Assembly: GCA_032209605.1 (NCBI GenBank)
Contig: JASFXZ010000001.1
Location: 13,348,256 to 13,412,255, forward strand
Origin: Mactromeris polynyma
Lineage: Eukaryota > Mollusca > Bivalvia > Venerida > Mactridae
Reading direction: 5' to 3'
Length of the DNA stretch: 64,000 bases
In this document: piece by piece, positions 32,571 through 44,200 of the stretch
Position numbering within the stretch: the first letter of the stretch is position 1
Layout of the letters: every line of letters starts with the position of its first letter
Position numbers and translations under genes: made by a program
Notes under the pieces: model-generated
Database searches by the model: none
The model's input: the letters and a program-made list of their open reading frames with translations, nothing else
What the model was told of the DNA's origin: nothing

Positions 32571-33175
32571 CCTGATGTTGGTACAATTTATGTCATGTTG
32601 GTACAGCTTACGTGCTGTTGGTACAGTTTATGTCATGTGTGTACACCTTACGTGCTGTTGGTACAGTTTATGTCATGTTGGTACAGCTTACCTGATGTTG
32701 GTACAGCTAATAACGTATATCTGGTGTTGGTACAGCTTATGTCATGTCGGTACAATGTACCTGGTGTTGGTACAACTTACCTGGTGTTGGTACATATTGT
32801 ATCATGTCGGTACAGCTTATGTCATGTTGGTACAGGTTGTATCATGTTGGTACAGCTTATGTCATGTTGGTACAGCTTATGTGCTGTTGGTTCAGTTTAT
32901 GTCTTATTGGTACAGCTTACCCGGCGTTGGTACAGCTTACCTAGTGTTGGTACAGCTTACCTAGTGTTGGTACAGCTTATGTGCTGTTGGTTCAGTTTAT
33001 GTCCTGTTGGTACAGCTTACCTAGTGTTGGTACAGCTTACCTAGTATTGGTACAACTTACCTGGTGTTGGTACAGCTTATCTTATTATGATACAGTTTAT
33101 GTCATGTTGAAACAGATTACCTGATGTGATACTGTTTATGCCATATGAGTTCAGCTTACGTGATGTTGGTAGACT
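32571..33175. repeat. 20-bp minisatellite, about 30 copies
   Basis: A 20-bp unit GTTGGTACAGCTTACCTGGT, with variants ending TATGTCAT or TACGTGCT, repeats from 32,571 to about 33,175 with increasing decay at both ends. Because 20 is not a multiple of three, the unit is read in all frames. This yields three overlapping cysteine- and tryptophan-rich frames that are artefacts. Confidence 0.95.
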
Positions 33176-33712
33176 TACCTGGTTTGTCTGTAGTCATAGG
33201 CGATGTGTTTGTTTTTTGAGACATTAAACTCTACAATTCTGTGCACTTAGTTTCATTTATTGTCATTAGTTACGGTATGTTTTTGTTGGAAATTGAATAT
33301 ATTTATAGTGTAACAGTTTACCCCGAGGACTGTATCACTTTGCCCCAAAGCTAGGGGCAAAGTGTTACATTTAATCGACAATTTTAACGTATTCTAAATT
33401 GTTAATAAATAGTTTATTTGTGTTACTAAATACATGTTATGATTAAAGTTTCGTTGTTTATTATTTACATTGTTGTAAACGAGTTTATGTTATCAATATT
33501 TTAAAAACTTTGAAAAATGTAACGCTATGCCCCGGTCTCCCCTTATGTTTTCGACAGAGCCTCGTACCCGCGTAAACAGTGACCCGAGTGCCGGATATTT
33601 TCATCCGCACACGAAGTCAGTGAAAGATTCTTTTACTTGCATACCTTTTTAAGAAGTAAAGGACGAGATTGAATCAAACGACGTAAGTGTTGAGGAATTT
33701 GCTTATATATAG
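33176..33712. other. Spacer with repeated TGTAAC..GCCCC motifs
   Basis: Contains a hairpin at 33,336-33,364 (CACTTTGCCCC and GGGGCAAAGTG). Related blocks lie at 33,309 (TGTAACAGTTTACCCC) and 33,518 (TGTAACGCTATGCCCC). These look like degenerate terminal repeats of a small element. No gene was seen. Confidence 0.45.
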
Positions 33713-36100
33713 CAGGGCTAGTACATACCGGGTTATGAATCGGACGGTGCAACTTAGTTTATCATGCCTCGGATGATCACGTGACTCACTACATTTGCAA
33801 ATTATTGTTTTGTTTTTGTGTACAGACAAAATGTAAAAGAAAGTAATGAAAACGCATTCTTTTGCAACATAATCGATTTTTCTGGATGAGGTATGTATTG
33901 CTTCGTTGATTTGTATATATTAAGACCTCGCTATGCGTAATTAATGCCTAATTAACGATTCGAATGTGACCGACCAGACTTGTGAAAAACAATGGACGAC
34001 GGTCAATTTTCTTTTATGTAGTATTTTGTAAGTGTTATAATGGTATAATTAAACAATTAAAACTGTTCAATTACTAGAAAACACAAATATCATATTTAAT
34101 GTTGTGCATTGCACTAGGTCATAAGTGCTCAAATTGTCCAGATATTTAGAACGAATCAGTGAATTTGGCCAATTTTCGCGTAGTGCGAAAAAAATGGCTT
34201 CCAATTTGAAAATTACGTCCATGATTATGTGAAGAATAGCAGTCTTGTACGCCTTGTATCACATAAGATTTTAGTGTTATTGTGCAAAATAAAGTCAGTT
34301 GGGTGCATTGAAGGTAACAGAAATCGTGTAATATTACTTTTAAGTGCTTTTTTATTTGTCTGAAAACTGATATTTTTTCTTTTGAAACTTCACTGAATTT
34401 GTCAATTGGGATTTGATTAGCCTTTGAATAGTTATTGTAGGCTGTAATAATGTTTTATTGTAAATATTGGTACATAACTTAAGTTAAGCATAATTATGGA
34501 CTACCAATTTAGCCATTTGTGAGAATGAAATGAGTGATTAATCACCTTTAAAATATCTTTTGTTATAAACTATAAGTTAAGTTGAACAAAAATGCTGTAA
34601 TTTAAACAGTCAGAATTTCAGATTTTTTTTACCTTCCATGCCAAAGTTCTACCAATGGAGCTATTACTAGTAGATCAATTCATAGGAATATAAGTTTTAA
34701 TAAAAAATATGAAAATGCATGATTTGTTTCCGCCATTAAGGCTCATTGCTTGTTATTTATTGAACATGAATACCTTGGGATTTTTTTTCTTCAGATAATG
34801 GGTCAGACTTTGATGCTTTTATGAAGAGATGCTTTGCTGGTGACCAAGTAGAAAACGGCTACTCCCCCAAATAATTCCACATTGGAGACTACAGACAGTG
34901 ATGGCTGCTCAGCGAATGAATGTTATGCTATTTTAGACAAGCCATACCGATACTTAATAAATAAATATAAACGAATACACACATTAGTTGTCAATGCATT
35001 AAATGCTGCAAAGGAGAGTACCTTTTTATTGTAGCAGACTTCTATGGAAGACTCTTGTATCGACCTCAATGGATAAGTCATGGCAGTTGAAAGAAAGTAA
35101 ATGGTGTGGTCTCACATGCAGACACAGTTTCACGTGCAGACACAGGGCTGCAATCTCTATTTGGGGGACTGGGATTGAGAGCCCTTGACAGGGAAATTTT
35201 GGGTTTTCTATTACAATACATATTAATTTTATAATGAAGGTTGACTAATAAAATGACAACTTGCAACTCATAAGCATTGTAAGCTTGTTCTGTTCTGTTC
35301 ATGAAAACGGGATTTTTTTCGGAACATCTCGAGCTAATTACTTAATCAATGTGATTGAAAAATGTCAAACAACAATTAAAGATCGATCGAATAATTATAA
35401 TAGCTGAAACAAACATCGTATTAAATGACGAAGTTGTATAAAGGCTTGGAATTTATATAGAAACGATTATGATTCACACAAAATAATATGACAAATTAGA
35501 TATTATTTGATATCTAGGTTCGGACACATCTTTAGTAAATTATTTTTAATTTAATGTGGTAGTCGGTGTGATAAAACAATAAGATCTGTTTAGAATTGAA
35601 TTCCAAATGTTTCATTATTTCGCGGGTAGCATACCAATTAGCAATTGTTCTTTTAATATATTTTTACGAACCTTTATGATATGCGAACGGTAATTTAGTT
35701 ATTTACGAGCTGATGCGGTGCTTGATTTTAATTGTTAAAGACATTACATGCTATTTTAAAGACTGACACGAGTCTAGTAATGGACCATATGCCATAATAG
35801 ACGTCACCTGTGAATGCCATTAACAGGTGAGAATTTAAATAACATTATACTGTCTTACTTAAGATGATATATTTCCTAAATCATCATTTCTTTGTAATAT
35901 AAATATAAAATTTAGCAATTAATGGTCAGTATACAAATATTTACACATAAACACGAAGTGAAACGCGGCGTCTACTAAGAGCGTGTTATCTACCATATCG
36001 TGAAATTTACGCATAGGTAAAATCGCGAGCCGAGGCAGGATAAATCGATAAGAGATAGCGTTATATAGTCTGATTCATAACCCGGTATGTACTAGCCCTG
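33713..36100. mobile_element. 2.4-kb TIR transposon with 7-bp target duplication
   Basis: Termini CAGGGCTAGTACATACCGGG... at 33,713-33,745 and its complement at 36,068-36,100 match over 33 bp with one mismatch. TATATAG flanks both ends (33,706-33,712 and 36,101-36,107). Inside, a good acceptor (tttttcttcag) at about 34,794 precedes a short frame with DNGSDFDAFMKRCF that stops within 27 codons. No transposase is recognisable. The CAGGG start suggests hAT, but that superfamily makes 8-bp duplications; 7 bp fits P-like or Dada elements. It is non-autonomous or strongly decayed. Confidence 0.85.
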
Positions 36101-36651
36101 TATATAGTAACGTTCATATTGTATTATTTTACAAAGTCATTCAAGTTATTATTCAGTGTTAAGTATCGTCATTATGTGACGTCATCAACACGAGACTCAT
36201 CCTACACGGGGTGTTAGTTTTCAAGCACCGGTATAAACACGGGAAATCCCGATCTGGTATACGAGATGGAGTTTTCCAGCACCGATGTAATAGCGGGAAA
36301 ACTCCATCTCGTATACAAGAAAACGTGATCACTAGATTCAGAAAAGGACGGACCAAAGAGTGGCCCTACCTACTATCGACCCATATCTCTCACTTGTATT
36401 ATATCTGCAATCTAGTTGATTCGAGCCTTCTCACTAATTCGAGCCCGCAGAAAAGTCAATATTTTACGTTATCAAATCGTTTATAAACCAGAACGGGGCA
36501 GATCTCCCAGGGGCTCGAATCTAAAGAGAAAGTTCCCACTGACCGTCAGTTTTTAAGCACATGCGTCAACAAATGTTGTTTCAGACTTTGTAATGGTTTA
36601 CATTAATGTTTTTTTGTAGTTTAAAATGAAAACTATGTAAGTAAACTGGGT
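36101..36651. other. Intergenic sequence with one perfect hairpin
   Basis: No coding was recognised. A perfect 21-bp inverted repeat (36,257-36,277 and 36,296-36,316, starting GTATACGAGATGG) surrounds an 18-bp loop. A partial echo of the loop motif GCACCGGTATAAACACGGGA occurs just upstream at 36,224. Confidence 0.55.
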
Positions 36652-36694
36652 ACTGAATCACGGACCTATATGGTATATAGGTCCGTGACTGAAT
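36652..36694. mobile_element. 29-bp palindrome with 7-bp target duplication
   Basis: Palindrome at 36,659-36,687 with 13-bp arms (CACGGACCTATAT and its complement) around GGT. It is flanked by ACTGAAT at 36,652-36,658 and 36,688-36,694. It has the same architecture as the insertions at 13,984, 56,287 and 56,413, with a different target sequence. Confidence 0.82.
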
Positions 36695-37455
36695 GAACAA
36701 GTCCTGCTAACATAACTCCAAGCATTTGTATTTATTCACGTTTAACCTTCATTTTTTAAGATATTTTACGTTTCCTGTCCATGCTTGACAATGAATGTAA
36801 AATATGAAAGATAAAAATATTGATAAATGAAGGTAAACGTGAAGGATCTAGCATGGTTATCTAATTGTTTGGACTATGAAAGAACCTGCAATGACTTTAA
36901 TTCCTGCTTAGGGGCTCGAATCTACGAGAAAACAACATATAGTACATGGTATAACCTTTTATAATAAGCTTATTATAAGTGAATTAGCGCTAAGTACTCA
37001 GTGGTGTTTGAAGACCTGTACATTGATAGAATTTAGAAATGTGTGTCGTTGTTTTATGCTCATTGGTAATTTAAAGCTTACGCTATCTGCTATCTGTAGA
37101 TATTCCACCATTTTTAGCTTTCACCTCTTGTCAATTCATAAACGAACTCAGTATCCGCCCGTCAATACCTTCAGCACTTTGATTTACACTGTTGACAAAT
37201 GTACAGATGGCGTTCTTAAATATAAGGGAAATAACTGCAAATCTTGTTACATTCGCGGTAGTGTGTCAATTAAGCAGACACAGAGTGTTTTACAAATCAG
37301 AAATAATTCGGTTCTTTTAAAGTGAAGATGATATAATTAATTGCAGTTTTAGTGAATGTAATCGCAAGCGATTGCCAATATTCAGAGGCAATAGTTGAAC
37401 AAATCAGGACCCCATTAAATTTTGTAATATCCATATTCTACCGAGCGGTAAATTA
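36695..37455. other. Upstream flank of the WH-PHD-SAM gene
   Basis: AT-rich. A 105-codon + frame at 37,008-37,325 has no recognisable domain and I leave it uncalled. GGGGCTCGAATCTA occurs at 36,511 and again at 36,890, a minor dispersed motif. Confidence 0.45.
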
Positions 37456-37481
37456 GCGCATGCGCACGAAAAAGCGGAAGT
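37456..37481 (+). promoter_or_regulatory. NRF1-like and ETS-like sites upstream of the gene
   Basis: GCGCATGCGC (37,456-37,465) is a full palindromic NRF1-type site. CGGAAGT (37,475-37,481) is an ETS/GABP-type core. They lie 70-100 bp before the ATG at 37,553 with no TATA box. This is typical of broadly expressed chromatin genes in animals. Confidence 0.55.
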
Positions 37482-37552
37482 TCATTTCGGAAAGAAGTCT
37501 ACATCTAAATACTCTTAACATTTAATTTAAAGTTAGCGCTAGCGTAAACAGA

Positions 37553-38209
37553 ATGGCTTTGATGGAGGAAAAGTATAAAGAATGGCTTTTGGAAACCATT
37601 GATCTATTGCGACAAAGGAAAGCTCGTCCAGACATCGTAAGAATCAGTCGCATGCTTGAGCGCTACCACGGGGTTACTTTAAAAGAAACAAGAACATGCT
37701 TAGAGTCGCTTGTTAGTGACGGGAAAGTAATTAAGGTTCACTTTAATGGAGGTGCAAGTTACAGACGACCTGGAAAAGGGTCTGATGAACCAAATGATAC
37801 GACTAAAACTTCTAATTACAACCACTCGACTAGTAATAGAATAACTCAAGCGATAAGAACAATTACTCAACAGACTGGGGATGGTGTGACTTTTGCTGAA
37901 TTAGAACGTTGGTTGATTTCAAAGAATCCCGACACAAGATTGGTGAAGTTGAGACTTCATACAGCAATATTGAGGGAAATGGATGCACACAATGTTACCA
38001 AGTTGTCTGATAATTGCTTTGTATTAACTGAAAGTCTTCCCAAAAGTGAAAACACAAAAGAATTGAAACCAAATTCTGTGTCCACAAAACCAACCGCAAG
38101 AAATAAGCCATCGAAATCTACCGCAGAACCTAGGTCTAATAAAGACAATAATTCAGAGATGTCTGAAAAGGTTATAAACAAAAGAGGTCGTCCTTTGTCG
38201 AAGCGTAAG
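37553..38209 (+). CDS. Exon 1: two winged-helix domains and AT-hook-like tail
   Basis: This 219-codon exon ends in phase 0 at AAG|GTATGT. Residues 8-60 ([20 protein letters not shown] onward) match the SAMD1-type winged helix. The stretch [20 protein letters not shown] is the recognition-helix region, and [11 protein letters not shown] is the wing end, close to the same position in KAT6A. Residues 96-160 ([20 protein letters not shown] to CFVLTE) form an H15-like fold as in the second N-terminal domain of KAT6. The tail is Lys/Ser/Thr-rich with RGRPLSKRK, probably a DNA-contacting or nuclear-localisation segment. Confidence 0.88.
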
Positions 38210-41200
38210 GTATGTGCTATAATTAAAAATAAGTATATTATTTTATAATAATTTATTTTGATCATTATTGTCAAGCAGCATGCATTTAGTTTTTATTAAT
38301 TGTGTGTGCAATTTCATCCCAACCTAGAATTTTTATAATAAAATCATGCATATATGCAGATTAATTGATGGTGTTAAAACTTTGCTAATCATGTACATTA
38401 ATTTTTATTAATTTATAAAGAATTTGGAAAAATCGGATCAACAGACTTTTTGTATTAAAGACATGCAATAGTGCTCATTAATACATATCCATTAACTCGG
38501 GTTGATAAATGGAACTCTATTTTATTAATCGACTTAACAATGGTACACAAATATGATTTAAAAATATTATTTTTCCTGATTTCCTGATTAGCATTTATTT
38601 AGACGCAGTCAGAATTCACCAAATAAAGTATACTGTGTCATTATTTGTTTATAGCAAAATTTGCTTTTTTCGTGAAAGAAATCTTAGCTCATATCTCTCC
38701 TTGCTGAAGTAATGCTTGGGGAATTTGGGGCCTGGTTCAGATGTTTTTAAATTTGACAGGATGAGGGGAAGAAGGCTGCCCAATTATAGAGAAAAGGGGA
38801 TAACAAGTTAGGTGGGGAGGGGGGCTTGATAAAGGAACAGGATGGAGCCCCCTCTTTATGCATTAGGATGATTGCTGTTGATGTACAACATAAACACTGT
38901 GATTGTAATATATTTCTGCTTAGTACAACTTTTGTTTTATGTTTCAGAAAATCAAGAAGACTCATGGACCAGACTTTGAAAACCCTCTGACAGTTAGAAT
39001 TACAAACAAAGAAAACAAGAGTGAGGAACCCACATGCGATTTTTGTTCATCTGCAGCTAAGTCAAACAAGCAGGGAGTACCAGAACAATTGTTGAGTTGT
39101 AAAGAATGCAATGCAAAAGGTATTCATCAATTTAGAGTCGTCATTCTTTTGTTTAGTTTTCTCATTTTATGTCAATGCCACCTTTTTTCAGAAAAGGATA
39201 AAAAAATTGGGTAAATGTTTGTTTACACTTACGTTTCTGAAAATTGTGTTAAAGCTTAAACTAGTGTAGACAAATCCACATGCTCGAATCAGAAGTATTA
39301 AGCATTAAGATTTTAACATATTTTACTCGACCATAGCGTGATTTGTATTTTTGTGTTACAGTTCATCCATCTTGTATGGACTACAGTGAAAAACTGGCTC
39401 AACGTGCGCTGAATTCCCCCTGGCAGTGTATGGACTGTAAAACTTGTTGTGTATGTGATGGGGAAGGAAATGATGTATGTACATGTATTACACAGTTTGT
39501 CCGGATTGTAAACCAGTCTTCACAAAAACCTGAATGATTTAATTGTAATCAAATCTATGCAAAGATAGTGTTAAATCTAGGAAATCAGATTGCAAATACC
39601 AACAGTTGCATTATGTGCTGGTTCTATATGTTGAACAAATTGTGAAAAAAAGCATCTAACTACCACAAACGCCTCATTATTTTGATATGGGCAAGAAGTG
39701 CCCAACTTTAAAACTGGTTAAAGTGGGATCAATAACTAGGTCATATTAAAGGTTAAATTATAGAAAAAAACATATTAACACTTAAGATATGAATCCTGGT
39801 CAGAATGTCTTTCTTTATGACACAAAGGTCAAGTTAAGAAAGTTCTCATGCAGTCAAGTTAGTAAAAAGATACAGGTCCCTCTTGTTCTGTTTTACAGGG
39901 CTTGATTGTATTTTGTGATGAATGTGATCAAGGCTACCATTTAAGCTGTCATACACCACAACTTGCTAGCAATCCAAAAGGTTGGTATAAAGATTTGCAT
40001 TATATATACACGTGTAGATATATGCAGAGGTTCCATTTGACACTGGAGTTGATCCCCTGATCCCTGGAATGTTAAAAAAGCCGCAGTTTGAACCTCAGGA
40101 TTCTGGCTGAATGGTCAGTTTTTCTCAAAATTATAGGAAATTTGGCTTTAAGAATTAAAATGGTAAAATCTTAGATTCAGCTCCGAGTGGAATCCCTGAT
40201 ATGTATGACAATCTCAATGCTTCGAATTGGATGTAAAATTCTGTTATACTGTTATATATTGCATTAAAATGAGTGGGAATGTAAACAATAATGCTAGTGT
40301 TTAATTCTTTAGATTAACAGTTGTGAAAATACATTGTCTAAAATTGTATTTTTTAGCTTGACTATTCGAAAAATAGGCGGGTTATTATACTAATGTGTCA
40401 ACATTTGTATTCACTTTGGTGTCCGCTTGGTTAAAGTTTTTTGTTAAATGAAATATCTAACTATTTGTAGTATTATATAGAAAGTTGAACTATTAGATTG
40501 AAAGTTAACACAAGTGTTCAGGTCCATAGGAAGTAGCTGTGGAACCATGTCCCATAACTCTGATAGACATTTTGATAAAATTTTCTCCCTTTTTGTACTT
40601 AGAAATCCAGGTTAACGTTTTTCATTTTTTGTGATATACTGTCGACTCTCGTTAGGACGAACTCGCTTAAGACGAATTTTCTGTTACCTCGAGGTTTTTT
40701 AAAAGACCCGATTTTATCCTTCTTTGTCTATACGAATTTCTATTGGCTAAGACGAATTTTTGTCTCGAAGTTTTTCGTTACGTCGAAGTATTTTCGAAGT
40801 CCCGCTTAACAAGTTTGCACCTTAAATCTATTGTTTAACACGAAGTCGGATCGTATCCTGCTGGCGACGAATGTTTTCACACGTCACTGAGATGATTTAC
40901 CTGTATTTTCGCACATTTAATTATCGATTATTTACACAATGAAAGGATGTGTACATGTTTGCAAAGTGTTAGACTATTAATGCAAACATGTCAAATTGTT
41001 CAAAACTACGACCAAACCATTGGAACATGTCTTCTTCAACAATTGTTTTTATGTCTCAGATCGGAGCCATCGGCGAATTTGCGATCAAAGTGGCGATAAA
41101 AAATGGCGAATTCGGCAATTACCTGCTTAAAAATGCATATTATCTGAAAGATGATGATAAAATTCGATTGATTTATCCCTTCATATTACGTTGATTGCCC

Positions 41201-44200
41201 CTTAAGCAGCATCTTAAATTTCGATACATGTACCTGTGTGTACAACTGGTACTATCGGTAGGCGGAGTCTATCGCCTGTCAGCTTTGCCAATCAAATCAC
41301 GCTTATTCTACACAGATGGTGTGTTAGCAGTATCAACACGCGTCGATGTTTTATGTCATTATTTGGTAAACAAACATTATTGTCCAGACTTCGTCGTCAT
41401 GACTCGACTTTTTAATTACATTAACACCCGAAAATATAAAGATATCGGCGAACCAATGATTATTCCTTCATGGTTATAGAATACATTGAAGCTGTGTAAG
41501 TTATCATGTACATGTTTTTGTCTTCAATAACATAATTTGGGAGTTAAAATAGAAAGTTGTGAATAATAATTGTGTTGATCATAACTATACAAAGGAAACG
41601 AAGCTTCTCATTATCGTCGACGACCGTTTGTCAAAATGACATATTTCGGCATCTAAACTCCGATTTACGATTCTTGTCAAACCCATCCAAAAAACTGATA
41701 TTTAAAGAATCTCCTAGATAATTTGATATGATTACATCATATCATTTTGAATTGAAAGAGGCAGCATATAGATTATTAAACACATGGTTCTTAATGAGAA
41801 GTACATTAAGTGCAATTTAAGCAATTTTTACGAACTTTTTTGCGAAACACCGACAGTTAGGCCTCCCGACGTTTAAGTCGAATTTTCGTTCCCAAAAAAT
41901 TTGTCTTAACGAGAGTCGAATGTATCTGCAAATATGATAGAAAGTTACCTGAAGTTTTGCATAAGTGTTTGATGTTATATGCCAAGGTCAGATAATCAAG
42001 GCCCATAACTGTGACCACCATTTTGACTGAAATATCCCCGTTTTGTATTTAGAAAATCCATTTTAAAGTTTGTTCCATGTTGTCTGATATATTATATATA
42101 TTCATCCCGATTACTGACAAAGTGGTTGAGAAGTTGAGCTTTCTGTCTTACAGACAGCTCTTGTTGTGCTTAAAAATTACGTCTATGAGAGTTTTTTTCA
42201 ATTGAGCTGGTGCCATTGATGGCCTGTATGCCATCCATTTTATTCAAATAGTTGAGAACGCACTGTCCTAGAACAATGATAAAATATAATACTTTATCAA
42301 ATTCTGTGGACAAGGATTAAGCATCCTGATTATTGACAATGCAGGTGGATTTTTTGAGCGTGTGACTTACTGTCTTACTGACAGCTCTTGTTTAATATAG
42401 TAAAACTTAGTACATAAATGTAGATATTTTCTGTGAGTTTATATGCTCTACATTTCATATCTAGGAACCTGGGTATGTTGTGCATGTAAAATATTGTCAG
42501 GAGCGGACAGCCAGGAGGAAACTATCGACACAAATTCACAGAAGAGAGGTAAAGTTTGTTTGTGCTGTTCTATCTTGGACTAAGATAATGATTATCATAG
42601 TTTACAGTCAATTTATACACTTCTGTCAGGCTTGTTACTATGTAAATCCACTGCAATGCATTCTTACTAGCCCTAACTTGTATGAGACTGTGATTTAAGA
42701 ATCATAAAGTCACAATTATCTATCTACACCCTTTGTTTAAAACATGATAGATTTTATATTTCTCTAATTTCACACAAAACTTGCACAAGACTTCATTTAG
42801 TATTAAAATACCATGAGATATTATAATATAGGTTTCTGTATAGACAATTTTGGTATCTAATATATAGCAATAATCATAGAAATGGACACCATTGTATGTG
42901 ATACAATGACATATTTAATTTACATGATTTCAGATGTTGTTGGTGAAGGTGAAGAGGAAAATGGAAAGTAACTACATAATGTATCTGTAGAAAAGTCTGG
43001 GGACTCGTTCACAAACATGTTAAGAACAAAGCTTAGACTTTAAAATTACTTAAGTTATATTTACGAGCATCTTGCTTTTAGTTAATCTAAACAAATGAAA
43101 TGATGTGTGAATACTAGTTATCACCTATTGTACATGTTCGCCATTTTTTATGAAAAATCTATACTGTTGTTACAATGTAGGAACAGCATAATATTTGATA
43201 TTTGAAGTCTTACGTTTGTGAATAAGGAGCCAGATGTAACCGGTCTTGTGCTCAACTTGTATACATAACTGTAGTGGAAGCTGTCTTACCTGGTTCTCTG
43301 TATACATAACTGTAGTGGAAGCTGTCTTGCCTGGTTCTCTGTATACATAACTGTAGTGGAAGCTGTCTTACCTGGTTCTCTGTTGTCATAACTGTAGTGG
43401 AAGCTGTCTTACCTGGTTCTCTGTATACATAACTGTAGTGGAAGCTGTCTTACCTGGTTCTCTGTATACATAACTGCAGTGGAAGCTGTCTTACCTGGTT
43501 CTCTGTATACATAACTGTAGTGGAAGCTGTCTTACCTGGTTCTCTGTATACATAACTGTAGTGGAAGCTGTCTTGCCTGGTTCTCTGTATACATAACTGT
43601 AGTGGAAGCTGTCTTACCTGGTTCTCTGTATACAAAACTGTAGTGGAAGCTGTCTTACCTGGTTCTCTGTATACAAAACTGTAGTGGAAGCTGTCTTACC
43701 TGGTTCTCTGTATACATAACTGTAGTGGAAGCTGTCTTACCTGGTTCTCTGTATACATAACTGTAGTGGAAGCTGTCTTACCTGGTTCTCTGTATACATA
43801 ACTGTAGTGGAAGCTGTCTTACCTGGTTCTCTGTATACATAACTGTAGTGGAAGCTGTCTTACCAGGTTCTCTGTATACAAAACTGTAGTGGAAGCTGTC
43901 TTACTTGGTTCTATGTTGTCATAACTGTAGTGGAAGCTGTTTTACCTGGTTCTCTGTATACATAACTGTAGTGGAAGCTGTCTTACCTGGTTCTCTGTTG
44001 TCATAACTGTAGTGGAAGCTGTCTTACCTGGTTCTCTGTATACATAACTGTAGTGGAAGCTGTCTTACCTGATTCTCTGTATACATAACTGTAGTGGAAG
44101 CTGTCTTACCTGGTTCTCTGTATACATAATTGTAGTGGAAGCTGTCTTACCTGGTTCTCTGTTGTCATAACTGTAGTGGAAGCTGTCTTACCTGGTTCTC

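Noticed and set aside
32575..33044. Three overlapping Cys/Trp-rich frames
   Set aside because: They are the same 20-bp minisatellite read in three frames. A real protein would not stay open in all three.
33713..36100. Firm assignment of the 2.4-kb element to hAT
   Set aside because: The CAGGG start is suggestive, but the duplication is 7 bp and no transposase is seen, so the superfamily is left open.
37008..37325. A 105-codon frame before the WH-PHD-SAM gene as an upstream exon
   Set aside because: No domain or convincing splice donor toward exon 1, and exon 1 has its own ATG directly before the winged helix.
40988..41479. Two + frames inside the intronic Tigger-like element as a transposase
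   Set aside because: No DDE/D motif, helix-turn-helix or CENP-B-like block is visible. They appear to be chance frames of a non-autonomous element.
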